The notes beneath the pieces were generated by a model. The model had not been told where the DNA came from. It did not search any database and was given only the letters and a program-made list of their open reading frames with translations. A program made the position numbers and the translations under genes. Shown here one piece after another: positions 1-6,069 of a stretch of 6,164 nucleotides of DNA (its first letter is position 1; every line of letters starts with the position of its first letter). Source of the stretch: a bacterium (Candidatus Ratteibacteria) CG_4_9_14_3_um_filter_41_21 (GTDB taxonomy: Bacteria > Ratteibacteria > UBA8468); NCBI GenBank assembly GCA_002791075.1, contig PFWI01000075.1, positions 1 through 6,164 on the forward strand, written 5' to 3'.

Positions 1-1003
1 GGGGAATAGACTTTAAAATCTCATAGATTTTTCCCTCTTTTACTTTTAGGTTTTCCTGGTTGACATCGCGGAGATATTTAATCTTTCCGGCGAGCAGAGG
101 GTAATTTCTCTTAATTAACTTAAGGGCAATTTCATAACTGGCGATGGTCTGGTTATAAGCATCTCTTGCCTCTTTAGATTTAGGAGCCTTTTTCAAGGAA
201 TTGCACATAACAATTGTATAGCCGGAAGGAAGGAGAACTTTTTCAACCGTCAGGGGGAAAAATCTCAAATGAGAGATATAACCTTTTTCCCCAAAAAGCA
301 TCGCGGCATGGTCTCCCGCCCCTCCTCTGGTTCCTACGTACCATTCGGCCTCTCCGCAAAGTTCGGTCAAAGCCTTCCTGGATATTTTAAGACCATTAAA
401 AACAATCGTAACCAGCATCGTCCCCACAACAAGAGCCGAGGAAGAACTTAAACCACAACCGCTGGGAATATTTCCATCAATCACAAAATCCATTCCCAAA
501 AGATTTTTCCGGGGAAAATAATCCTGTAAGCGAGAAACCGCTCCCTTAATATAATTTCCCCAGGCCCCGGGAGTAATTTTGCTCTCAGAGATAAACTTTA
601 GCCAATTGCCTCTTTTCTCAGAAGGCAAAAGTTTCCCAATTGAGAATGAAAATGGTGAAAATTCTTCATTTAGATTAAATCCTCTAATCAGGTTATCGCC
701 TCTTGGATAGGCCGCCATAATAATTTCTTTCTGAATGGCAAGGGAATTGACATAGCCGCCGCGATGTTCAATGTGGACCCCCATTAAATTGACCCTGCCG
801 GGAATGCGAAGAAGAAGAACCCCTCTTTCTCCGAAAAGAGCAACGCTCCTGGCCAGCAAACGAGAAAATGATTTGCGCCTTTCTCCCAACAAAAACGAAG
901 AACCCCCGTAAATAGAAGATAGCCTCTGTTGAAAAGAAGGAGAAGGATGCTTAAATTCTTCCAGCCAGGTCGTTGTTTTTTTTAGCTTATTTTCAAGAAT
1001 CAT
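1..1003 (-). CDS. Galactokinase-like GHMP-family sugar kinase, C-terminus cut by window edge
   Basis: This frame stays open from the ATG at 1003 to the window edge (334 codons), so the C-terminal part is missing. It shows the galactokinase layout. The N-terminal sugar-binding motif PGRVNLMGVHIEH lies at residues 68-80. The GHMP ATP-binding loop IPSGCGLSSSSAL is at 179-191. GTRGGAGDHAA at 225-234 carries Asp231, the likely catalytic base. The family phosphorylates the anomeric hydroxyl of a sugar with ATP in the cytoplasm. The galactokinase signature GEHTDY reads GVHIEH here: the Glu and Asp that contact the sugar are Val and Glu, so galactose is not a safe substrate. An in-frame TAA lies three codons before the ATG, so no earlier ATG start exists. 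AAGG abuts the ATG with no spacer, an unusual Shine-Dalgarno placement that suggests coupling to the gene ending 22 bp upstream. Family assignment is firm; substrate is unknown. Confidence 0.88.
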   Translation of the reverse strand, partial: MILENKLKKTTTWLEEFKHPSPSFQQRLSSIYGGSSFLLGERRKSFSRLLARSVALFGERGVLLLRIPGRVNLMGVHIEHRGGYVNSLAIQKEIIMAAYPRGDNLIRGFNLNEEFSPFSFSIGKLLPSEKRGNWLKFISESKITPGAWGNYIKGAVSRLQDYFPRKNLLGMDFVIDGNIPSGCGLSSSSALVVGTMLVTIVFNGLKISRKALTELCGEAEWYVGTRGGAGDHAAMLFGEKGYISHLRFFPLTVEKVLLPSGYTIVMCNSLKKAPKSKEARDAYNQTIASYEIALKLIKRNYPLLAGKIKYLRDVNQENLKVKEGKIYEILKSIP

Positions 1004-1025
1004 CCTTTCTTCTTAAACTGTAACA

Positions 1026-1955
1026 TTATAGTAACTTTTCCACTACAAATCCTCGGGTAAAAAAACCGACTAATTCACTCACTTTGAGATTACCATCGCT
1101 AACTAAAACAGAGGTTTCCGCTTTTTCTACAGGCAGAAAATAGCGTCCGGCCTGAAAATGCATATGTCCAAGAATAGACGTCCCCGGAGGACCATTATAC
1201 ACGACACTATAAGACGGAACGTTTAAAACAAAACTTGCCATAACTTTGATTTCATCAGCGTCAATAAATTGGTAAATATGTTTTTGATTTACCAGGACAA
1301 TATGATGGTCGTAATAAGGATAGGGATTAGCGGAAACGATATAGTTATTCCAGGGATAATCCTCCCTTCCTTCTTCCTGAATGCAATAAGGGCATAACTC
1401 TTCGCCCTTGCTTCTTTTCTCAACCTTGCTTTTGCTGACAATATGCTTTCTCCCTCTATTATATTGAACGACAATCAACCCGTTTTCATAAGATTTGCTC
1501 TCTATGTTTTTCATGCATTCTTCTTTGACGAAACCATTATTAATTCCCCTCTTCCATAAGCCGTCAATATCTTTCTCCAGGAACAAAAATTCTTTAGCGA
1601 ATTTTTCCTCGGTATCTTTTATTCCCTGGTTCAGATGTTCGCAGATAAATTGCAAATCATCCCGCGAGGTGCTGATATAATCCATAGATTCCCTTACATT
1701 TTTAGCCGTTGAATATTCATAAACATCTTCATCCACCGTAATAATTAGCCCGGCCATTTCCGAAGAACCCGGTTTAATGGTTTTATCCGAATTTTTAAAA
1801 TGCGCGACGTAATTAATCGGCAGTCTGGTCCATCGGGGAAAAATAAAAGCTTTTAGCCTTTTATTTTTACAGCTCATTATAACATTGATAATTTTAGTTT
1901 TTTCATTGTTCAGCAATAGTTCAATTATTTCCCAGGTTGTCCTTATAAATCCCAT
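1026..1955 (-). CDS. GalT-like / DUF4922-like HIT-superfamily nucleotidyltransferase, apparently circularly permuted
   Basis: This 309-residue protein carries hallmarks of the GalT branch of the HIT superfamily. CPYC at 188-191 is a probable zinc ligand pair. NPYPYYDHH at 210-218 matches the family's NPFPIFPxH segment. GHMHFQAG at 263-270 holds the HxHxQ motif, with His266 the likely nucleotidylated residue. GLIVVQYNRGR (159-169) and the VSKSKVEKRS stretch before CPYC match the start of DUF4922-type proteins. Residues ~30-95 (FIFPR 37-41, KPGSSEMAGLIIT 61-73, then an acidic DED) match what I recall as the C-terminal segment of those proteins. Segment order is thus reversed, as in a circular permutation. 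Likely roles are nucleotidyl transfer between sugar 1-phosphates or phosphorolysis of an NDP-sugar; neither is proven. AAAGGGG lies 6 nt before the ATG. The gene begins 15 bp after the HAD stop and precedes the GHMP kinase, a pairing like galT-galK. Confidence 0.8.
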   Translation of the reverse strand: MGFIRTTWEIIELLLNNEKTKIINVIMSCKNKRLKAFIFPRWTRLPINYVAHFKNSDKTIKPGSSEMAGLIITVDEDVYEYSTAKNVRESMDYISTSRDDLQFICEHLNQGIKDTEEKFAKEFLFLEKDIDGLWKRGINNGFVKEECMKNIESKSYENGLIVVQYNRGRKHIVSKSKVEKRSKGEELCPYCIQEEGREDYPWNNYIVSANPYPYYDHHIVLVNQKHIYQFIDADEIKVMASFVLNVPSYSVVYNGPPGTSILGHMHFQAGRYFLPVEKAETSVLVSDGNLKVSELVGFFTRGFVVEKLL

Positions 1956-1970
1956 CAGTATCCCCTTTCT

Positions 1971-3008
1971 TCACAAAACCAGCAGTTTTCCTTCCGGATT
2001 AAATTCGCGATAGAGGCCTTTTCTGATTTCTTGCTTTTCCCGATAGGCATTAATATGGTTATAATCTGGTTTCTCCCAGGCTGGTGTGGTAAGAAGCGCT
2101 TGATTGAAAGCAGAAAGAAGTTTTTCTTCAAATTCTCCCGCATACTTTTTCTGAATAAATAATTCAAATGCTTCTGCGAATTCATTCCAGACTTTTTGTT
2201 CTTCACCGGGAATAACCGGATAGAAAACTCCGTTATTGGCTTTTACCGCTTCTAAATCTCCTTTTCCATCCCCCAGCATTATTACCGCATTATCCTGATA
2301 GCCACCGGCTTTTTTTGCTACTTCAAGATGATGGCTTTTAGAGCCCATCTCCTGTCCGGCAATAATTTGCACGTAGTCAGCAATTCCCTGCGCTTCCCAG
2401 TAATTGGCTAAATCATCGTAAGGTGTTTTGGAAACAACTAAAACATCGGCATACCGGCTCATCAACTGCAAAGATTCTTTAACCTGGTCAAAGGGAGGAA
2501 TCTTTGCGGAAATATGAGGAAAGGTCCGATTAACCGCTTCGCTCCAGCCCAAAAGTTTGTATAAGGAAAAATCCGTTGAGTTTTTATCAAGAAATTTTTC
2601 CAGACTGGGATTTCCCAATCCTAATTTATTCTCCTGGGCATACTTAATATATTTATTTACCGATTTTGTCTCCGGCAATTCCTGAATTTTCTCTCTCAAT
2701 CTCTCCTGCACATCTTCTCTTTGGGAAAGAGCGTCAAGAGTGAGAGAAACCGCAATAAATCTATTGCAGCCTCTCTCCACCGAAAAGAGATTATAATATT
2801 CTGCCACCTCTCTGAAATAAGATTCAATTCCCCAAAGCGAATAGAATTCCATGAATTGCGGATGGAAAATCAGCATCTGTTTTCCATTCATATTATCGGT
2901 GATACATCCGTCAGTATCAATGGCTACCAAGAAATCCTTGGTTCTTTTGAATCTTCTCAATTGCTGCTGTGCATCTTTCTTTACCTGTTCTTCGGTAAGT
3001 CTGGCCAT
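1971..3008 (-). CDS. HAD-superfamily hydrolase, probable sugar-phosphate phosphatase
   Basis: The 345-residue product has the four HAD motifs in order. Motif I is AIDTDGCITD (29-38), with nucleophile Asp31 and acid/base Asp33. Motif II is the Ser of VVSKT (Ser193). Motif III is probably Lys224 in GSKSHH. Motif IV is MLGDGKGD (244-251), with Asp247 and Asp251 for Mg2+. The ~150 residues between motifs I and II form a large C1-type cap that would decide the substrate. ERGCNRF (78-84) in the cap resembles a conserved stretch of an uncharacterised DTDGCxxD family that I recall from planctomycete and verrucomicrobial genomes. No signal peptide is visible, so it should be cytoplasmic. The ATG at 3008 lies inside the end of pfk and is preceded by a perfect AGGAGG, so the 28-bp overlap is real. 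Phosphatase is the likeliest activity; a phosphomutase cannot be excluded. Confidence 0.82.
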   Translation of the reverse strand: MARLTEEQVKKDAQQQLRRFKRTKDFLVAIDTDGCITDNMNGKQMLIFHPQFMEFYSLWGIESYFREVAEYYNLFSVERGCNRFIAVSLTLDALSQREDVQERLREKIQELPETKSVNKYIKYAQENKLGLGNPSLEKFLDKNSTDFSLYKLLGWSEAVNRTFPHISAKIPPFDQVKESLQLMSRYADVLVVSKTPYDDLANYWEAQGIADYVQIIAGQEMGSKSHHLEVAKKAGGYQDNAVIMLGDGKGDLEAVKANNGVFYPVIPGEEQKVWNEFAEAFELFIQKKYAGEFEEKLLSAFNQALLTTPAWEKPDYNHINAYREKQEIRKGLYREFNPEGKLLVL

Positions 3009-4327
3009 TTTCCTCCTAGTCTATATCCTGTGGGTGTATACTTTCCGCATATCTGTCGAGCAGTTACCTCTTTGAATTTAGCAAATTGAGGAAAATCTCC
3101 TCCTACCAACGGCTTTGCCCAATTCACAAAAGCGTCGGTTACATCAACCCTGTTGGAATTAATCCAGTTTAAAGGGAATTCTCTCTTTGAATTGGCCACC
3201 TTTTCCAGGCGAACTTTATCATAAATAATTTTATAGGTATCCCCGGGTGCTCTTATCAGGGTAGACATAAAGCCAGTTTCCCCGGAAAGAGCAATTTTTG
3301 CGGCATAAGCGCCAACCCCGCGGGACTCTCTTTGATCAATTTCTGAGACATAGGCCATTTCTCTTCTCTGCCGGGTCCCGGGTCTTTCTCCTCTGGCTAT
3401 TCCATGGACTTTTAATCTACTGCGGGCTCTTCCCTGGCAATCCTTTCGGTCAGCCCCATTAAGGTAATTAACCAGGATTTGCTCAACCGTTCTTTCCGAA
3501 GCAGAAAACTGTTCATTACCAAAATCATCCCGTAAAATTCCTAAATCTCCTATTTTCACTCCCTCGCTGATAACTACGATACATCTGGAATAAAGACTTA
3601 ATTTTTCATTAACCTTTTTAGTTGTAAATTCCAAATTTTCCCGGCTATCGGTTTTAGCTAAAGCTTCAGGAAGAATAATTAATAAAGGCATCTCCCTTGC
3701 CGGGTCAGCTAATCTGGCGGAGGCTGGAATAAAACCAATCTTCCTTCCCATTACTCCAATTACCAAAACCGGATCGCTGGTATAACTTGCCTTATTTTCC
3801 TCATTTGCCTCCAGGATATTAATGGCGAGGTTTCGGGCCGTGCTCCCATAGCCGGGATTGTGGTCACAGATGGCAAATGTCCCATCCGGCTGCAGGAGTC
3901 CGCCGACATCGTTATCAATTGTTTTGGGGATTCCGGTACAGATAATTTTTAAATTATTTTCTTTGGCTAATTCACTTACCTTATTTGCAGTATCCATTGA
4001 ATCTCCGCCGCCGCAATAAAAGAAATAGCCAATATCATGCTTTTTAAAGACCTCAATAATTCTGATTAAATCATCTTTTTCCCGTATCTTATACCGGCAA
4101 CTGCCGATAGTTCCCGCCGAGGGCGTTCTTGCTAAGAGAGATATCTCTCTTGAATCTTGCGCTGAAATGTCAACAAACTCTTCTTTAAGTATACCAAGAA
4201 TACCCATCCGGGCCCCGTATATTTTGCCTATTTCCTTTGATGTTTTTAATACTTCAATTGCTCCGCGGATGCTATTGTTTATTACGGCGGTTGGCCCACC
4301 CGACTGGGCAATAACTGTATTTTTCAT
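2981..4327 (-). CDS. pfp: Phosphofructokinase, PPi-dependent type (diphosphate-fructose-6-phosphate 1-phosphotransferase)
   Basis: This is a full-length group A phosphofructokinase of 448 residues, longer than the ~320 of E. coli PfkA and within the range of PPi enzymes. QSGGPTAVIN (8-17) binds phosphate. The donor-specificity motif reads CGGGDS (105-110), with Asp109 where ATP enzymes have Gly. PKTIDND (134-140) has Lys135, a hallmark of PPi-dependent enzymes, and catalytic Asp138. MGRKIG (193-198) and EGVK (255-258) bind the sugar phosphate. PGTRQRR (316-322) and SGETGFM (348-354) are further family blocks. It should interconvert fructose 6-phosphate + PPi and fructose 1,6-bisphosphate + Pi, reversibly, in the cytoplasm. 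The first metal-binding Asp of the usual GGDDS motif is Gly108. The ATG at 4327 fits the family N-terminus but has no good Shine-Dalgarno site. The 3' end overlaps the HAD gene by 28 bp. A PFK-like kinase for another sugar phosphate is possible. Confidence 0.9.
   Translation of the reverse strand: MKNTVIAQSGGPTAVINNSIRGAIEVLKTSKEIGKIYGARMGILGILKEEFVDISAQDSREISLLARTPSAGTIGSCRYKIREKDDLIRIIEVFKKHDIGYFFYCGGGDSMDTANKVSELAKENNLKIICTGIPKTIDNDVGGLLQPDGTFAICDHNPGYGSTARNLAINILEANEENKASYTSDPVLVIGVMGRKIGFIPASARLADPAREMPLLIILPEALAKTDSRENLEFTTKKVNEKLSLYSRCIVVISEGVKIGDLGILRDDFGNEQFSASERTVEQILVNYLNGADRKDCQGRARSRLKVHGIARGERPGTRQRREMAYVSEIDQRESRGVGAYAAKIALSGETGFMSTLIRAPGDTYKIIYDKVRLEKVANSKREFPLNWINSNRVDVTDAFVNWAKPLVGGDFPQFAKFKEVTARQICGKYTPTGYRLGGKWPDLPKNR
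3012..3017 (-). promoter_or_regulatory. Strong Shine-Dalgarno site for the HAD gene, inside pfp
   Basis: AGGAGG on the minus strand sits 3 nt before the ATG at 3008, within the last codons of pfp. It fixes the start of the HAD gene and supports translation coupled to, or independent of, termination at the pfp stop. Confidence 0.8.
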
Positions 4328-4352
4328 AATTTAAATGCATAGGAATTTCCTT
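4272..4352 (-). promoter_or_regulatory. Translation start region of pfp with an out-of-frame ATG and a 22-codon overlapping ORF
   Basis: The only purine-rich ribosome-binding candidate before pfp is AAGGA at 4348-4352. It lies 20 nt from the pfp ATG (4327) but 7 nt from another ATG at 4340, which is in a different frame. That frame encodes 22 residues and stops at 4272-4274, inside pfp. The AGGAAATTCCT around the site is itself nearly palindromic. This could be a leader ORF that lowers or controls pfp translation, or just a chance ATG. The family-conserved N-terminus of PFK supports the 4327 start. Confidence 0.3.
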
Positions 4353-4357
4353 TTTTG

Positions 4358-4418
4358 GCGAACCTGAAAGGTTCGCACTACGTAGAACTAAGATGTAGTG
4401 CGAGGCTTTTAGCCTCGC
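4358..4418. repeat. Chain of three short hairpins in the gnd-pfp spacer
   Basis: Three perfect inverted repeats follow one another. The first is gcgaacct-GAA-aggttcgc (4358-4376). The second is gcactac/gtagtgc (4375-4381 with 4395-4401, 13-nt loop). The third is gcgaggct-TTT-agcctcgc (4400-4418). Neighbouring stems share two bases at each junction, giving a cloverleaf-like chain with an unpaired centre. The two flanking stems have similar design, 8-bp arms with 3-nt loops. No T-tract follows a stem on the minus strand, so this does not look like an intrinsic terminator for gnd. It resembles dispersed palindromic elements common in some uncultured bacteria; family membership was not checked. 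Confidence 0.75.
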
Positions 4419-4445
4419 TAATTTATTTAGCCACGAATTAACACG

Positions 4446-4474
4446 AATAAAAGAGATGACAACGCAGTTGTCAT
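4446..4474 (-). terminator. Weak terminator-like hairpin after gnd
   Basis: On the minus strand, an 8-bp perfect stem (atgacaac/gttgtcat, 4456-4463 with 4467-4474, loop of 3) is followed by CTCTTTTATT. The T-run is short and the stem is half AT, so termination would be partial at best. The hairpin belongs to the inner palindromic repeat and may have no role of its own. Confidence 0.25.
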
Positions 4475-4542
4475 TGCGAGGGACGAAGTCCCGTGGCAAT
4501 CCCTCGCTTCTATGAGATTGCTTCACTATCGTTCGCAATGAC
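4456..4542. repeat. Inner palindromic repeat of the CATTGCGAG...GCAATC type
   Basis: Terminal inverted repeats gtcattgcga (4470-4479) and tcgcaatgac (4533-4542) are perfect over 10 bp. Internal gcaatc/gattgc (4496-4501 with 4516-4521) continue the palindrome. Further small stems are gggac-GAA-gtccc (4480-4492) and gcgaggga/tccctcgc (4476-4483 with 4500-4507), which compete with each other. I recognise the gtcattgcga...gcaatctc pattern as a dispersed repeat seen in many environmental and some pathogenic bacterial genomes. Here two copies face each other. Copy number in the genome cannot be judged from this window. Confidence 0.75.
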
Positions 4543-4548
4543 TATTTT

Positions 4549-4568
4549 TTAGTGTTCATTAGTGTTCA
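4549..4568. repeat. 10-bp tandem duplication in the right outer arm
   Basis: The unit ttagtgttca occurs twice in a row (4549-4558, 4559-4568), exactly. It extends the right arm of the concentric repeat and is absent from the left arm, so it is probably a slippage or target duplication. Confidence 0.85.
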
Positions 4569-4578
4569 TTCGTGGTTG

Positions 4579-6069
4579 CTATTGTTTTTCTGTTACCTCT
4601 TTTTCCGGTCTGCCCTCTAACATCCACTCGGTATGAAACTCTCTTATTTTTCCTTTCTCGGCAGTCATCACTTCCGGGTCATCTGCTCCGGCTATCTTAA
4701 AATATCCGTGAGCGCCAAAATAGTCTCTCTGCAAAGCCGCTACCTGGGCGGAAAACATAATTGGGCTGCAAAGTTGCACAATATAATCGTAAGCGCTGCC
4801 CATCGCCAAAGCAGGAACTTTAACCTGATAAGCCATCCGCATAAAAAGTTCAAGATTTTCAAGATTTTTAGACACAAAATTAGAAAATTTTGGAGCGGCA
4901 AGAAGGTTTACCAAATCCTCATTCTCTTCATAAGACGCGGCAATGTCATCAAGAAATTGAGCTCTGATGATGCACCCGGCCCGCCAGATTTTAGCAATTT
5001 TCCCCAGTCTTAAATTAAATTTGTATTCGGTTGAAGCTGCTTTTAACAAAGCCATACCCTGAGCGTAGGAGGAGATTTTGGCGAGGTATAAAGCATCATG
5101 AGCAATTTTAATTAATTCATCTTTTTTCTCGGATGACAATTTTTTTAAGCCAATTATTTTTGACATCTTTAATCTTAAATCTTTGTCCTGAGACATCTCC
5201 CGGGAAAATACTGCTGCGGCAATTGTAGGGATTGGCACCAGTAATTCCAGAGCGCTTTGGACCGTCCAGGTGCCGGTTCCTTTCATTCTGGTAATATCAG
5301 CAACTCTATCTGCCAAATATTCTTCGCTGCCTTTATGTTTTTCGCAGAGGCTATCCGCGGTAATCTCAATAAGGTAGGAACGTAAAATATCGTTTTTGTC
5401 GTTCCACCCGCTCATAACCTCGGCAATCTCCCCTGAATTCATCCCTGAATTTTTGAAAAACCAGGCGACCTCACCAATTAATTGCATATCACCATATTCA
5501 ATCCCGTTATGAACCATTTTAACGAAATGTCCTGCTCCGCCCGGACCAATATAAGTGACGCAGGCTTCTCCGTCAGATGCTTTAGCGGAAATGTCCTTAA
5601 ATATTTTTTCCACCAGGGAATATGCTTCTTTTTCTCCGCCGGGCATCAGGGATGGACCCTTAAGGGCACCCTCTTCCCCTCCAGAAACTCCCGTACCAAT
5701 GAAGAGAAAACCTCTCTGAGTTAACTCATCATTTCGTCTGATCGTATCTTTGAAATAAGAATTTCCGCCGTCTATGATTAAATCTCTTTTCTCCAAAAAG
5801 AGAATAAGCTGATTAATAAAATTATCTATTGGTTTGCCAACTTTGACCATAAGCATAATTTTTCTCGGAGATTCAAGAGAGGCTACGAAATCCTTCAAAT
5901 CATAAGCGCCGATTATCTTTTTCCCTTTTGCAGGACCTTCAACAAAGGCTTTGGTTTTTGCGCCGGTCCGGTTATATACCGCAACCGAATAGCCTTTGCT
6001 TTCCATATTTAAAGCCAAGCTTCTCCCCATTACTTCCATACCGATAACACCAATATTTGCTTTTTGCAT
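4579..6069 (-). CDS. gnd: 6-phosphogluconate dehydrogenase, decarboxylating
   Basis: This 496-residue protein oxidises and decarboxylates 6-phosphogluconate to ribulose 5-phosphate, the third step of the oxidative pentose phosphate pathway. The N-terminal Rossmann segment has GVIGMEVMG (7-15) and YNRT (32-35), with Arg34 where the family binds the NADP phosphate. IIDGGNS (98-104), SGGEEGA (129-135) and GPSLMPGG (138-145) are classic. HFVKMVHNGIEYGD (181-194) carries catalytic Lys184 and Glu191. KGTGTWT (263-269) and RDYFGAH (448-454), whose Arg and His bind substrate in the dimer partner, complete the site. The protein is longer than E. coli Gnd (468), with a charged C-terminal tail after FHTEW. 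The usual GLAVMG reads GMEVMG, an uncommon Glu near the cofactor. The start is fixed by AAAGGGGG 3 nt before the ATG. A 251-bp spacer separates it from pfp. Confidence 0.97.
   Translation of the reverse strand: MQKANIGVIGMEVMGRSLALNMESKGYSVAVYNRTGAKTKAFVEGPAKGKKIIGAYDLKDFVASLESPRKIMLMVKVGKPIDNFINQLILFLEKRDLIIDGGNSYFKDTIRRNDELTQRGFLFIGTGVSGGEEGALKGPSLMPGGEKEAYSLVEKIFKDISAKASDGEACVTYIGPGGAGHFVKMVHNGIEYGDMQLIGEVAWFFKNSGMNSGEIAEVMSGWNDKNDILRSYLIEITADSLCEKHKGSEEYLADRVADITRMKGTGTWTVQSALELLVPIPTIAAAVFSREMSQDKDLRLKMSKIIGLKKLSSEKKDELIKIAHDALYLAKISSYAQGMALLKAASTEYKFNLRLGKIAKIWRAGCIIRAQFLDDIAASYEENEDLVNLLAAPKFSNFVSKNLENLELFMRMAYQVKVPALAMGSAYDYIVQLCSPIMFSAQVAALQRDYFGAHGYFKIAGADDPEVMTAEKGKIREFHTEWMLEGRPEKEVTEKQ

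Larger units (their letters stand above)
4431..4575. repeat. Outer arms of a concentric inverted repeat after gnd
   Basis: The left arm ccacgaattaacacgaat (4431-4448) matches the reverse complement of 4558-4575 at 16 of 18 positions. The arms flank the inner palindrome and share nearly the same centre (about 4503-4508). The right arm ends 3 bp before the gnd stop codon. This suggests a non-coding palindromic mobile element, or one repeat inserted into another. There is no room for a transposase. Confidence 0.7.

Noticed and set aside
269..451. Plus-strand ORF of 60 codons
   Set aside because: It lies opposite the GHMP kinase frame, whose motifs are clear. The peptide is low in family features and has no convincing ribosome site.
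1289..2206. Short ORFs at 1289-1474 (-), 1495-1680 (+) and 1955-2206 (-)
   Set aside because: All are alternative frames of the GalT-like and HAD genes, which have recognised motifs across these stretches.
2721..3089. Two overlapping plus-strand ORFs opposite the HAD start and pfp end
   Set aside because: They run antisense to two confidently identified genes, and their peptides show no recognisable domain.
4134..4151. Perfect 18-bp palindrome aagagagatatctctctt
   Set aside because: It lies well inside pfp, encoding REISLL, a normal part of the protein. A single low-complexity palindrome in coding sequence is most simply chance.
4351..4376. Hairpin next to a run of six T as an intrinsic terminator
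   Set aside because: The T-run precedes the stem on the plus strand and becomes an A-run after the stem on the minus strand, so it has the wrong polarity for a terminator in either direction.
4328..4578. CRISPR or tRNA-like element in the gnd-pfp spacer
   Set aside because: There are no regularly spaced direct repeats, and the hairpin chain lacks tRNA landmarks such as a TTCGA loop or CCA acceptor pairing.
4633..5013. Plus-strand ORF of 126 codons
   Set aside because: It is the antisense shadow of the gnd C-terminal half, which is well conserved.
5482..5724. Plus-strand ORF of 80 codons
   Set aside because: It is antisense to the catalytic core of gnd; its Cys/His/Phe-rich peptide is typical of a shadow frame.
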